A DNA stretch of 64,000 nt from Shewanella psychrophila (GCF_002005305.1 NZ_CP014782.1:6138001-6202000), one strand, 5' to 3'; shown: positions 53,845 through 63,218, numbered from the stretch's first letter. The notes: generated from the letters alone by a model not told the origin. Program-made: numbers and translations.

Positions 53845-54192
53845 CTAAACATCCTTATTAAATGCTATCATTAGTACATGCCAAACTACCTGAAACTGAA
53901 ATATTTTCAACCGTTTCCAGCGTTTTTCGCAGACTAATACCAATCATAAACATATATATTATTAATGACTTTGATTAGCTAATCTCAATGTAAGAGATCT
54001 CTCAAGCCCATGTCAGATATAGATAAATAATCTAATTGATCAAAACCAAGGGGTTTCCCAACCTATTGTTTTTCATTCAAATAAATAATGATCATCTATA
54101 TTTCAGAAAAAAAAACCTATAATTCTGCATTTACCGCAGCTGTAATTTCGTAGAATAGGCTTAGACCATGGATGAAATTTTAGGATTGTTGA
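53845..54192. other. Intergenic region with a short upstream frame
   Basis: AT-rich with no clear hairpin. A 13-codon frame (54168-54209, MDEILGLLNGINN) starts just upstream and overlaps the start of the next gene in another frame. It could be a leader peptide or chance. Confidence 0.35.
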
Positions 54193-54378
54193 ATGGAATC
54201 AATAATTAATTTTGAAGAGATCTTAGATCTTGTCGGTAGCCCCGAAAATAGGCTTAAACGTTATCGCGCCTGCGTCAATGAATTTGACCGCCTCCAATAT
54301 GATGATCCCTTCATCAAACAGATCCGCTTAGAAATCATCCATCTTGAAGAGCAAGTCAAGAAGTTGCAACCCATCTAA
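54193..54378 (+). CDS. Small hypothetical protein (61 residues)
   Basis: An acidic-amphipathic helical protein: MESIINFEEILDLVGSPENR, then LKRYRACVNEFDRLQYDD and a terminal helix IRLEIIHLEEQVKKLQPI. AGGA lies seven bases before the ATG and a strong terminator lies 20 bases after the stop, so it looks like a real stand-alone gene. No family recognised. Confidence 0.65.
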   Translation: MESIINFEEILDLVGSPENRLKRYRACVNEFDRLQYDDPFIKQIRLEIIHLEEQVKKLQPI

Positions 54379-54398
54379 TAACTCAATAAACACCCAAT

Positions 54399-54435
54399 AA
54401 AATGCTTAGTGAACTGTAATTTCGCTAAGCATTTT
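54399..54435. terminator. Terminator after the 61-residue gene
   Basis: AAAATGCTTAGTGAA pairs with TTCGCTAAGCATTTT over 15 positions (one G-T) around a seven-base loop. Flanking A and T runs allow function on both strands; the HemN-like gene converges on it. Confidence 0.9.
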
Positions 54436-54511
54436 CACGCCACTCAAATATAAAAAGCATTAACTCATTAGGAAAATCAACAGCTTAATACTTAGATGTG
54501 ATAAGTAGTTA

Positions 54512-55849
54512 TTACATATCACATGGCTTGAGCGGTTTACGCAGCTGAGCACGCACATTATCCATACCTGAGTAGAACTCTTTCATCATCAAGAGCCCCA
54601 TCATCTTGCCGTTATCGGTAACAATCAAGTTATCCGGATTTCTTGGGTCATTCTTAATTGCGCCGATCATTTTCATCGAACTCATCTCTTTAAACAGCGC
54701 CGTGTCTAAATTAACTCCGAAAGTATCGCGAAAATATTTACGGGATAAACGGCCTGAGAACATGCCTAATAAGAAGCGGTACTGCATCACATCTTTCTTA
54801 CTGTAATTTTTCTGCTGCTCGACTCCCATACGCCCAGCGGCAATATTATCTTGGTACTTGCGTAATGAAAAATTATTCACATACAAGGTGTCATCTAAGA
54901 AGCTAAACGAACCAGATCCTACGCCTAGGTATTCGTCATAATCTATCACGTACTCGTCGAAACCTTCGTCGTTAGCCTTACCGAAGGCCCATGAAGAGAG
55001 CTGAGTATATTGACCATTTAAACTGTTTAAGATCTGACGATACTGACGGGCCATATCTCCCTGAGGAGCCGCAAGCTTACCTTTAACGCTTTTACGAGTC
55101 TGATGAGTGATCATCAAGGGGTAAGTGGTAATTTGACGTGGATCCAACTTAGAGGCCATATCTAAATCATGTTGAATAATCTCATCGGTCTGGCCTCTGA
55201 ATCCAAAAATAAGATCGACATTTATAATAGGAAACAACTCTTTAGCCGCCATAATTTTATCAAACGTCTGCTGACCCGAGCCAAACTTCTCGATGCGGTC
55301 CGTCATAGTAAGAATATCATCGTTAAAACTCTGCACCCCAATGGACATACGGTCCACTAGTCCCTCTAATTGCTTAAAGCCAGGACTATCTAAATGCTGA
55401 GGATCTGACTCACAAGAGACCTCTTTGATACTCGGAAACAGCTTCTTAGCATGCTCTATAGTACGGGCAAGCTCATCTTCCAGCACAGTAGTCGTACCGC
55501 CGCCGATGTACATGGATTCGAAGTCGTAACCAAGCGCCTTAACCATATCCATCTCTTTACGCAGGGAGATAAAGTAAGCGCGAGCCTTATCTTCCTTAAA
55601 CAAGAATCGATGGAAAGTACAAAATGAACAGAGCGTATGACAGAAAGGTACATGGGCATAGAGCATATATTTCTTGCCCTCCACCGGAGCAGGCATCATG
55701 TCGGCAGACTGAGTATCGAGTCTCAGGTTTTTATCCACATAGAACTGCATGACACGTTCCATAGCGCCGAGCATCCAATTAGGAACAGTAATATCTGCCT
55801 GATATGGCTTAATAATTTCACTGTTTTCTGGTTGAATAATTGATGACAT
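54512..55849 (-). CDS. HemN-like radical SAM protein
   Basis: About 445 residues. The radical SAM cluster motif is CHTLCSFCTF, followed by YIGGGTTTVL, RMSIGVQSFNDDIL and IINVDLIFGFRGQT, as in the coproporphyrinogen III oxidase (HemN/HemW/HutW) superfamily. The C-terminal part is HemN_C-like. True HemN, HemW and anaerobic heme-degrading HutW/ChuW are alternatives and cannot be separated by eye. The start MSSIIQPENS is chosen for AGGA five bases upstream. It is monocistronic. Confidence 0.82.
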   Translation of the reverse strand: MSSIIQPENSEIIKPYQADITVPNWMLGAMERVMQFYVDKNLRLDTQSADMMPAPVEGKKYMLYAHVPFCHTLCSFCTFHRFLFKEDKARAYFISLRKEMDMVKALGYDFESMYIGGGTTTVLEDELARTIEHAKKLFPSIKEVSCESDPQHLDSPGFKQLEGLVDRMSIGVQSFNDDILTMTDRIEKFGSGQQTFDKIMAAKELFPIINVDLIFGFRGQTDEIIQHDLDMASKLDPRQITTYPLMITHQTRKSVKGKLAAPQGDMARQYRQILNSLNGQYTQLSSWAFGKANDEGFDEYVIDYDEYLGVGSGSFSFLDDTLYVNNFSLRKYQDNIAAGRMGVEQQKNYSKKDVMQYRFLLGMFSGRLSRKYFRDTFGVNLDTALFKEMSSMKMIGAIKNDPRNPDNLIVTDNGKMMGLLMMKEFYSGMDNVRAQLRKPLKPCDM

Positions 55850-56127
55850 AAAATTCCTAACTGAGCTGGCCTCAGAGAACAAGGTCCATATTGGATTCGA
55901 GGAGATAAAGAGGCGCACATCCTATATACGCGGCACAAAAGTATCACTTTAGTTATAGGTAAAACGTGAACTGGTTATAAGTTATGGCAGGGAAGGAAAC
56001 AATCAATTGGGTTTTGTTAAGCCAGTCATGTTTTAGCCATTGCTCAATAAAGCGCCAGCGGCTATAAGGAGACAAGGTCCAAGTTAAATATGTTCTAGTT
56101 AGATTCAGGCTTAACACTAGCAGACAT
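55850..56127. other. Intergenic region, no supported gene
   Basis: Contains the promoter of the HemN-like gene. A minus-strand open frame at 55953-56135 lacks a ribosome-binding site and runs into the fdh terminator, so it is probably not a gene. Confidence 0.4.
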
Positions 56128-56163
56128 AAAAACACCCCATCAGTTTTCCAATGAGGTGTTTTA
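56128..56163 (-). terminator. Terminator of the fdhXABC operon
   Basis: AAAACACC-c-CAT pairs with ATG-a-GGTGTTTT around a ten-base loop, giving a U tract on minus-strand RNA about 50 bases after the fdhC stop. Confidence 0.85.
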
Positions 56164-56207
56164 CTTACTGCTTACTGCTTACGGCTCGAAACTCGCGTCT
56201 CGAAACT
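56164..56207. repeat. Short direct repeats next to fdhC stop
   Basis: TTACTGC occurs in close succession near 56163-56180 and CTCGAAACT occurs twice (near 56185 and 56199). The block sits between the operon terminator and the fdhC stop. Confidence 0.5.
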
Positions 56208-56212
56208 AAAGC

Positions 56213-57199
56213 TTATTCCTTATACTTCAGTGTGCCATTTTCTTTGATCTCGTCATACCAAAGATTATGGTGCTGTGTCGCCCAAGTCTCGTCACAATAA
56301 CCTGACTTCATACATTCCATACCACCTTCAGACATAACCGTAGCCATAAAGATATGTACGATAGAGAAAGCTGTAATCACGATAGCACTGACCGAGTGCA
56401 ATACTAACGCAATCAGGCTCAATGTACGGCTAGGCTCGAACAAGTTCGGGAATAGCAGTAACATACCTGAAGCCGAGATCAGCAGTCCAAATAGAGCAAA
56501 AGCCCAAAACCACAGCTTCTCACCGGCATTAGCAAAGCCTGCGTCTGGGTGCTTGCCCTTAAATGGACCGAAATTGATATAGCCACCAACCACCATCATC
56601 CACTTGATATCATACATCTTAGGAAGTTGATTCTTAGCCCATAAGGTAACCATCAAGGCCCAACCTAACATGAAAGGAATCGCCATAAAGTCATGTATCT
56701 GCTTGGCAGCATATACAAAACCTGCCCATACATTTTCAGGTATATAAGGTTGGAAGAAAAAACGCCCAGCCAGTAGAGTCAGACCTGTCAATATCAGCAG
56801 CAGACACGGAATAGCACCTAGCCAGTGAATGGATACATCAAGCTTAGACCAGCGGTAAACCAGCTTACCTGAGAATCCACCATGCAGCTTAGAGATGCCA
56901 TTCACCTTGATAAACAAGATAAAAATGATGATCATGCCAAATAGTGCAGCCATCAAAGCAGGTGCAAGCAGATCACTACGTAACTCTAACACGCGTAGAT
57001 CATAGGTATTGATAGCTTGATTGTGAAACTGACTCTGTGAGCTTGTCTCACCGGTTGCTCCAGCCTGCAATTGAGACCAAATTTGGCCTTCAGTCGCAAC
57101 AGGCTGCTCAGCTCCCTGCAAAGAACCAGCTTGAGCTAAACCGATAGCACTAAACATCAGTACTAAGGTTAAGCCTATCTGTGTGAACCATGTGTTCAT
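56213..57199 (-). CDS. fdhC: Formate dehydrogenase gamma subunit (cytochrome b)
   Basis: A 328-residue integral membrane diheme cytochrome b of the FdnI/FdoI type that passes electrons from the iron-sulfur subunit to quinone. A signal peptide (MNTWFTQIGLTLVLMFSAIG) precedes a periplasmic stretch and about five helices. Heme-ligand histidines lie in DVSIHWLGAIP, AKQIHDFMAIP and VLHSVSA / SIVHIFMAT. The C-terminus SEGGMECMKSGYCDE is Shewanella-like and reappears in the partial gene at the window end. Confidence 0.95.
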   Translation of the reverse strand: MNTWFTQIGLTLVLMFSAIGLAQAGSLQGAEQPVATEGQIWSQLQAGATGETSSQSQFHNQAINTYDLRVLELRSDLLAPALMAALFGMIIIFILFIKVNGISKLHGGFSGKLVYRWSKLDVSIHWLGAIPCLLLILTGLTLLAGRFFFQPYIPENVWAGFVYAAKQIHDFMAIPFMLGWALMVTLWAKNQLPKMYDIKWMMVVGGYINFGPFKGKHPDAGFANAGEKLWFWAFALFGLLISASGMLLLFPNLFEPSRTLSLIALVLHSVSAIVITAFSIVHIFMATVMSEGGMECMKSGYCDETWATQHHNLWYDEIKENGTLKYKE

Positions 57200-57230
57200 A
57201 TTACATCCTTAGAAATGCGCAGCAGATCTA

Positions 57231-57800
57231 TTAACCCCAGATTGCATTTTTAGAGCCACGGTATGCCACACGCTCACGGAAGATAGATGAGATAATCTCA
57301 GCATCACCCGCCAGTAACGATTTGGTCGCACATAGCTCGGCGCACATAGGTAGCTTACCTTCCGCGATACGGTTTGAGCCGTACTTCTGACGCTCTGCAT
57401 CTGAATGGTTCTCTTCAGGACCACCGGCACAGAATGTACATTTATCCATCTTACCGCGAGTACCAAAGGCGCCCTTCTTAGGGAACTGAGGTGCACCGAA
57501 TGGACAAGCATAGAGGCAGTAACCACAACCAATACAAGTATCCTTGTTATGTAGTGTTAAACCGTCTTCAGTCTGGTAGAAACAGTTTGCCGGGCAAACA
57601 GCCATACAAGGTGCATCTGTACAATGCATACATGCTACCGAGATAGAAGCCTCACCTCTTTGACCGTCGTTGATAGTAACAACGCGGCGACGTTGAATAC
57701 CCCACTCTAGAGCCGAGTCGTTTTCGTTCTTACAAGCTGTGACACAACCGTTACACTCGATGCAGCGTTTGGTATCACACAAAAATTTCATTGTAGCCAT
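57231..57800 (-). CDS. fdhB: Formate dehydrogenase iron-sulfur subunit
   Basis: A 189-residue polyferredoxin with four 4Fe-4S clusters: CDTKRCIECNGCVTAC, CMHCTDAPCMAVCPANC, CIGCGYCLYACPFG and CTFCAGGP with a late CAELC. It lacks the C-terminal membrane anchor of E. coli FdnH, so it is held by FdhA and FdhC. It lies 18 bases after fdhA. Confidence 0.95.
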   Translation of the reverse strand: MATMKFLCDTKRCIECNGCVTACKNENDSALEWGIQRRRVVTINDGQRGEASISVACMHCTDAPCMAVCPANCFYQTEDGLTLHNKDTCIGCGYCLYACPFGAPQFPKKGAFGTRGKMDKCTFCAGGPEENHSDAERQKYGSNRIAEGKLPMCAELCATKSLLAGDAEIISSIFRERVAYRGSKNAIWG

Positions 57801-57818
57801 AATGGCAATTCTCCTAGC

Positions 57819-60674
57819 TTACGCTTTCTCAATCTGACAAAGCGATGCCTTGGTTTCCTGCATCTGAGTCACAGGGTCATAACCATAAGTCAGTGCAGTG
57901 TTCGCAGACTCACCAATAACATAAGGAACCGTACCTTCCGGATAGTTAGCTGCCAGGCTTTCGCCGTGCATCTCGCCCGCGAAGTGGTAAGGCATCCAAG
58001 TCACACCAGGTTTAACCCGAGGCGTTACCATAGCTTGGATCTTAATACGACCACCCTCAGCCCCTTCAAGCCAGACATTATCACCATTACGAATACCACG
58101 GTCTGCAGCATCTGCAGGGCTTATCTCAACAAACATCTGCTGCTGAAGCTCGGCAAGCCACGGGTTAGAACGAGACTCTTCGCCACCGCCTTCATACTCA
58201 ACTAGACGACCTGAAGTCAATGCGAGTGGGTACTTAGCTGCCGTGTCTTTCTCTTGGATTGACTTATACAGAGTCGGTAGACGATGCACCTGCATATCAT
58301 CATAAGTTGGATACTTAGATACGAGATCACGACGAGGGGTATAAAGTGGCTCACGGTGAACCGGAGCCTGATCAGGGAAGGTCCATACGATACAACGCGC
58401 CTTCGCGTTACCGTAAGGAATACAGCCATGCTTCATAGCCACACGTTGGATGCCACCGGAAATATCTGTCTTCCAGTTCTTGCCATCGGCTTCGGCTTTC
58501 TCTGTCGCGGTTAGATCATCCCACCAACCCAACTGCTTAAGCATCTGAGAGGTAAACTCCGGGTAACCATCGGTGAGCTCAGAACCTTTAGAGAAACTGC
58601 CTTCGGCAAGAAGGTTCTTACCTTTGTACTCAACACCAAAACGGGCACGGAAGTTACCGCCGCCATCGAGCACATGCTTGTGTGTGTTATAAAGGATTTG
58701 AGTACCTGGATGCTTCTGCTCAGGTGTGCCCCAACATGGCCAAGGTAGACCATAAGTATCACCCTTAGCCGGTCCGCCAACCGCTTCAAGCGTCTTGTTG
58801 CTGAATGTACCCCAGTTCTGGGTGTGCATCTTCAAACGCTCAGGGCTCTGACCTGACATACCGATAGTCCACATACCGCGATTAATTTCGCGAGTAATGT
58901 CTTCGATAACCAGAACGTCATTAGCGTCTTTAGCGATACGTTTAGTGAACTCTTTTGCAAAGCCAAGCTTCTGAGACAGGCGATACATGATCTCAAGGTC
59001 GGTCTTAGACTCAAACAATGGCTCAATCACTTTTTCGCGCCACTGTTGGCTACGGCCTGAGTTTGACACAGAGCCTTCAGTCTCAAACTGAGTACACGCT
59101 GGTAGTAAATAAACACCATTCTTACGACGGTGCATAACACCTGCCATAGTCGGGAATGGATCGACAACAACCACTGTATCCATCTTATCTAGTGCATCAC
59201 GAACTTCACGCTGACGGGTCTCAGTGTTAACCGATTGTCCCCAGAAAAAAGCCATACGAATACGATCTTTCTGCGCTAATGCTTCAGGGGTCTCGAGTAC
59301 ACCGTCATGCCAACGAGAACAAGGAATACCTGGCGTGTTCATTGGCACACGACCTAGGTATTCGTTCTGATCGAAACGAGACTTAACCCAGTCGAACTCA
59401 AGATCCCATACATGAGACCAGTGCTTCCAAGAGCCAGTCTTAAGACCGTAGTAACCAGGTAGCGTATCGAATAACAGACCTAAGTCGGTTGCACCTTGTA
59501 CGTTATCGTGACCACGGAAGATGTTAGTACCACCACCTTGCTTACCCATATTACCTAGAGCTAGCTGAAGAATGCAGTAGGCACGAGTGTTAGCATTACC
59601 TACGTGATGCTGAGTCCCACCCATACACCAAACAACGGTACCTGGACAGTTATCGGCCATAAGCTTAGCCGCTTGGTAAACGTCAGCTTCGCTTACACCT
59701 GTGACGTGTTCAACTTCTTTAGGCGGGAACTTCTTCGCTTCTTCGCGAATCGTTTCCATCTCGAAAACACGTTCTTTGATAAAGGTCTTATCTTCCCAGC
59801 CATTTTTGAATATATGCCAAAGCATACCGTAGATGAATGGAATATCGGTACCCGGACGAATAGCACAGTGCAGGTCAGAGTGAGCCGCAGTACGCGAGAA
59901 ACGAGGATCGACAACGATAATTTTTGCGTTGTTTTTCTCTTTCGCGATCAGAATATGCTGCATAGCAACGGGATGCGCTTCAGCCGGGTTTGACCCGATG
60001 AAGAAGATCGCGTTTGCATTCTGAATATCGTTGAAAGAGTTAGTTTGCGCACCGTAGCCCCAAGTGTTTGCAACACCAGCTACCGTGGTAGAGTGACAAA
60101 TCCGAGCCGAGTGATCGACGTTGTTAGTGCCCCACATAGCCGCAAATTTGCGGTACATGTAACAGCCTTCGTTAGAAAACTTAGCGCTACCCATGAAGTA
60201 AAGTGAATCAGGGCCAGACTCTTTACGGATATCCAGCATCTGGTCGCCAACTTCATTGAAAGCTTGCTCCCAAGATAATTTCTGCCACTTGCCATCAACA
60301 AGCTTCATGGGATACTTAAGACGCTTCTCACCATGACCATGTTCACGCAGCGCTGCACCTTTAGCACAATGTCCGCCGGCATTGAATGGATGATCAAATG
60401 CAGGCTCCTGACCAGTCCAAACACCATTTTGAACTTCAGCATATAGACCACAACCTACCGCACAAGCACTACATACGGTACGCTTGATCTCGATAGGTGT
60501 ATCATGTGGAACATCTTTGGCTTCTGCACGACGCATCATGCCTGTACCTAAGAGTGAAGCCGCAGCAATACCACCTGAAGTGATACCGGCATGCTTCATA
60601 AACTGACGACGGCTAATGCCTAGAGTCTTCTTGTCGACTTTAGGTGCCTCGTTAGATTTGCGAGTTAACTGCAT
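57819..60674 (-). CDS. fdhA: Formate dehydrogenase catalytic subunit (molybdopterin, Tat-exported)
   Basis: A 951-residue periplasmic formate oxidase binding bis-MGD Mo or W and one 4Fe-4S cluster. The twin-arginine signal is SRRQFMK at residues 21-27. Cluster cysteines are Cys68, Cys71, Cys75 and Cys103. The catalytic position in SARICHSTTV is Cys193, a codon for cysteine rather than UGA selenocysteine. The protein ends with the molybdopterin dinucleotide-binding domain (SGRLVEYEGGGEESRSNPW). It follows fdhX by 17 bases and depends on the mod/moa/moe genes nearby. Confidence 0.97.
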   Translation of the reverse strand: MQLTRKSNEAPKVDKKTLGISRRQFMKHAGITSGGIAAASLLGTGMMRRAEAKDVPHDTPIEIKRTVCSACAVGCGLYAEVQNGVWTGQEPAFDHPFNAGGHCAKGAALREHGHGEKRLKYPMKLVDGKWQKLSWEQAFNEVGDQMLDIRKESGPDSLYFMGSAKFSNEGCYMYRKFAAMWGTNNVDHSARICHSTTVAGVANTWGYGAQTNSFNDIQNANAIFFIGSNPAEAHPVAMQHILIAKEKNNAKIIVVDPRFSRTAAHSDLHCAIRPGTDIPFIYGMLWHIFKNGWEDKTFIKERVFEMETIREEAKKFPPKEVEHVTGVSEADVYQAAKLMADNCPGTVVWCMGGTQHHVGNANTRAYCILQLALGNMGKQGGGTNIFRGHDNVQGATDLGLLFDTLPGYYGLKTGSWKHWSHVWDLEFDWVKSRFDQNEYLGRVPMNTPGIPCSRWHDGVLETPEALAQKDRIRMAFFWGQSVNTETRQREVRDALDKMDTVVVVDPFPTMAGVMHRRKNGVYLLPACTQFETEGSVSNSGRSQQWREKVIEPLFESKTDLEIMYRLSQKLGFAKEFTKRIAKDANDVLVIEDITREINRGMWTIGMSGQSPERLKMHTQNWGTFSNKTLEAVGGPAKGDTYGLPWPCWGTPEQKHPGTQILYNTHKHVLDGGGNFRARFGVEYKGKNLLAEGSFSKGSELTDGYPEFTSQMLKQLGWWDDLTATEKAEADGKNWKTDISGGIQRVAMKHGCIPYGNAKARCIVWTFPDQAPVHREPLYTPRRDLVSKYPTYDDMQVHRLPTLYKSIQEKDTAAKYPLALTSGRLVEYEGGGEESRSNPWLAELQQQMFVEISPADAADRGIRNGDNVWLEGAEGGRIKIQAMVTPRVKPGVTWMPYHFAGEMHGESLAANYPEGTVPYVIGESANTALTYGYDPVTQMQETKASLCQIEKA

Positions 60675-60691
60675 ATCTAAAACTCTCCTAA

Positions 60692-60889
60692 CTAGCTTCT
60701 CAAGCTATTGTAATAACTACGTATATGTGTAGTTTCATGATAGCCATTCGCACTTTTTGTGCTCACATTACTCTCGGTTGCTTGAGCGGCACTTATATCA
60801 GTAGCGGCAAGGGCGACCGTCGCCGTACCACCTACTGTGAGTGCTTTCAGCAAAGATCTCCGATTCAGATCAGGCTGTTGCTTCTTCAT
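60692..60889 (-). CDS. fdhX: Formate dehydrogenase region Tat-target protein
   Basis: A 65-residue protein with a twin-arginine signal NRRSLLKALTVGG and a short tail ending ETTHIRSYYNSLRS. This matches the small Tat-target family found at the head of formate dehydrogenase operons (TIGR02811). Its role is unknown; it may assist maturation or membrane attachment. First gene of the operon. Confidence 0.9.
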   Translation of the reverse strand: MKKQQPDLNRRSLLKALTVGGTATVALAATDISAAQATESNVSTKSANGYHETTHIRSYYNSLRS

Positions 60890-61487
60890 TTTTACTCCTG
60901 GGAAGGAATCGTTAAGTATTAAGAATGCTTATTTTCATGTTTGATGCCGACCAAATGCTGTCAATTTGTTAATTCTGTGGTATTGCTCAGCACCAATTTT
61001 TATTATCAAAAAGCACCCAACAAATTGCCCAGCCAATATAGGTAAGTTTTATCGAAAGAATATTGATCTAAAACGGATAAGAATCGCTATTAAGCTCACC
61101 TGCTTTCTAAAGTGTTAACCCAATCATGTTTTGAAATTTATTTTAATTTTACGACGTAAATATGAGGCTGTGTTCGAGCAGAATTTGTTACTGGAATGTA
61201 CAAGCAATAAACTGATACTTAAGGCAAAAACCAATTAATAATGGTTTTTATTTCGGCTTTAAACAAGGTACAACATATTCTTAGCACAGTAAAAAATTGA
61301 CGAGTATCTAACTGTAGTAAAGTGATTCAAGAAAGCGCTAACAAAGCCATAAACATAACCTCCATTTATGATTATCCACAACTACCTGCTCATGACTTAA
61401 AATCATGCCAACCATAATATATATTGATTATATATCATGGTTGGTTACGCCTTATAGTGAAGTCAAAGTAGAGTAAAACGAATAAAG
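60890..61487. other. 600-base intergenic region with fdh promoter and inverted repeats
   Basis: No gene seen. AAAAACCA / TGGTTTTT (61226-61233 and 61242-61249) could terminate transcription either way. A 37-bp AT-rich inverted repeat lies at 61408-61444. The fdhX promoter is on the minus strand; no perfect FNR or NarL palindrome was found by eye. Confidence 0.5.
61408..61444. repeat. 37-bp AT-rich inverted repeat
   Basis: CCAACCAT-a-ATATATA on the left and TATATAT-c-ATGGTTGG on the right flank a short TTGAT centre. It lies 44 bases before the small-protein gene. It could be an operator, cruciform or remnant of a transposition end. Confidence 0.7.
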
Positions 61488-61712
61488 GTGGCACAAATTA
61501 AAACACTATCGCTGGCATTATTAATAACCGCAGCCTTGGTTTCTTTTGCTACAACCAGAATCCAAAGTGTCATTCATCAACTCGGTAATACACAGGAGAT
61601 GAAGACTAAACAGCAGGACCTCAGCCTAGAGAAGAAAAAGCTCAGGTTACGGATAGAAAGAATGCTCGTTTCTGAAGAGATGATCAAAAAGTGGCGCGAA
61701 GGACATCTGTAA
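61488..61712 (+). CDS. Possible small membrane-anchored coiled-coil protein
   Basis: A 74-residue frame with a GTG start: an N-terminal helix (LSLALLITAALVSFATT) followed by a charged coiled coil (MKTKQQDLSLEKKKLRLRIER). The ribosome-binding site AAAGG abuts the start, which is unusually close. No family recognised. It lies 48 bases before the GNAT gene in the same direction. It could be spurious. Confidence 0.45.
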   Translation: MAQIKTLSLALLITAALVSFATTRIQSVIHQLGNTQEMKTKQQDLSLEKKKLRLRIERMLVSEEMIKKWREGHL

Positions 61713-61760
61713 CTTAGCTGCAAGTACAGTTAGATATAACCACATATAGAGAGGTGTATA

Positions 61761-62240
61761 ATGTTTTTAAAAATAGTAGAAGTAACACCAGAAGTTGATA
61801 GCCTTGTATGCGCAATAATCAAGAGAGTTGGTGAGGAGTACGGGGCTGTTGGGGAAGGCTATGGCCCCTCAGATGCTGAAGTAGAAAATATGAGTCAGCA
61901 TTATAGCAATATCAATAGCCTCTATTTGGTCGCAAAATTAAATGGAACAGTAGTTGGAGGCTGTGGTGTTGCCCCCTTTAACAAGAGCAGTGACATTTGC
62001 GAACTAAAAAAACTATTTCTATTAAAAGAAAGCCGTGGACATGGTTTAGGAAAAAGCCTAACGATAAAGTGTTTAGAGTACGCCAAGCAGCAAGGGTATC
62101 AACAATGTTATTTAGATACCCTGTCTAATATGGATTCAGCGATTCGTCTTTATGAAAAACTAGGTTTTGAGCATTTAAGTGAATCTTTGAGCGGAACAGT
62201 ACATAACGCGTGTGATGTATGGATGCTAAAAACACTATAA
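61761..62240 (+). CDS. GNAT-family N-acetyltransferase (PhnO/YhhY-like)
   Basis: A 159-residue acetyltransferase. LYLVAKLNGTVVGGCGVAPF, KLFLLKESRGHGLGKSLTIK (acetyl-CoA loop) and LYEKLGFEHLSESL form the GNAT core. The reading is AT-richer than the fdh genes around it. It lies 33 bases before the LysR gene, so the two are likely co-transcribed. GAGAGG lies upstream of the ATG. Confidence 0.88.
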   Translation: MFLKIVEVTPEVDSLVCAIIKRVGEEYGAVGEGYGPSDAEVENMSQHYSNINSLYLVAKLNGTVVGGCGVAPFNKSSDICELKKLFLLKESRGHGLGKSLTIKCLEYAKQQGYQQCYLDTLSNMDSAIRLYEKLGFEHLSESLSGTVHNACDVWMLKTL

Positions 62241-62273
62241 AGCCAATCCTTAATATGGCTCTGAGAAGATATA

Positions 62274-63218
62274 ATGAATAACTACAAGTTACTTCGACCG
62301 CTATTATCATTATTACAGACGCGAAATTTAACCTTATCAGCCCATCAGCTGAACGTTACACAATCTGCAATGAGCAGGAGCCTGTTGCAAATTAGAGAGG
62401 CATTCGATGACCCCATATTAATTCGTGAGGGTCAGAATTTTATATTGACACAAAGGGGGGAAGAACTTCTCATCGAGCTCCCAGGTATACTCACCACGCT
62501 TGACTCCCTTTACTTAACTGAGACATTTAACCCGGCAAGCTGTAAACGACGCTTTCATTTAGCCTATACCTCTTTCTTATCATCAATAACGAGTGCTCTA
62601 ATTTGCTCTGAGCTAGAGAAGGTCTCACCATACCTAAGCATTGACAGCCAATTATGGCAAGGACAGAGTCTCTCCGATGACGAAATGAAAAAGGTAGACT
62701 TAGTTGCTTCAATTGCAGATACAATTCCTGAGAATATCTATGGGAAGAAATTGATTGAAGACTCGTATGTAGCTGTCATGTCAAAGAGCTGTACGCTTGC
62801 GAATGAGCCTCTTACGCTCGAAAGCTATGTGAGATCTAAACATGTGCTAGTGCGCAGTATTACCAATATCACCAAGCAAGTTGATAAAGTTATGCAGCCT
62901 ACTGGATATGAAAGAAAAGTATTAGCAAATGTCCCCTCATTTTTCGATGCCTTTAAAGTCATTGATACAACAGAAGCCATCATCACAGTGCCCCGACATA
63001 TCATTGCTGAGTATTGCAATATCTTTGATTTAAAAGTGAAGCCACTCCCCTTTAAATTAGAAACACACCCATATTATTTACTCTGGCATGCCAAGTATCA
63101 AAACGATCCTGAACACAAATGGTTTAGAGAGTTTTGCTTTCCGTTACTAAAGAATTATCTTGAAACTGCAATCGAAAAAGGGCAACAACTGACTTTATCT
63201 AAAGTACCTAGAGCCTAG
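62274..63218 (+). CDS. LysR-family transcriptional regulator
   Basis: A 314-residue regulator with an N-terminal winged helix-turn-helix (LSLLQTRNLTLSAHQLNVTQSAMSRSLLQIREAF split near residues 11-44) and a C-terminal periplasmic-binding-like effector domain. It is of the NodD/ToxR-LysR subtype with a compact effector domain. The last five codons (KVPRA and stop) lie inside a CTAG-type repeat. It may regulate the adjacent GNAT or fdh genes; that is inference from position. Confidence 0.9.
   Translation: MNNYKLLRPLLSLLQTRNLTLSAHQLNVTQSAMSRSLLQIREAFDDPILIREGQNFILTQRGEELLIELPGILTTLDSLYLTETFNPASCKRRFHLAYTSFLSSITSALICSELEKVSPYLSIDSQLWQGQSLSDDEMKKVDLVASIADTIPENIYGKKLIEDSYVAVMSKSCTLANEPLTLESYVRSKHVLVRSITNITKQVDKVMQPTGYERKVLANVPSFFDAFKVIDTTEAIITVPRHIIAEYCNIFDLKVKPLPFKLETHPYYLLWHAKYQNDPEHKWFREFCFPLLKNYLETAIEKGQQLTLSKVPRA

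Noticed and set aside
55953..56135. 60-codon minus-strand frame between fdhC and the HemN-like gene
   Set aside because: No ribosome-binding site and it begins inside the fdh operon terminator.
57819..60674. Selenoprotein with an in-frame UGA
   Set aside because: The frame is continuous and the active-site codon is cysteine.
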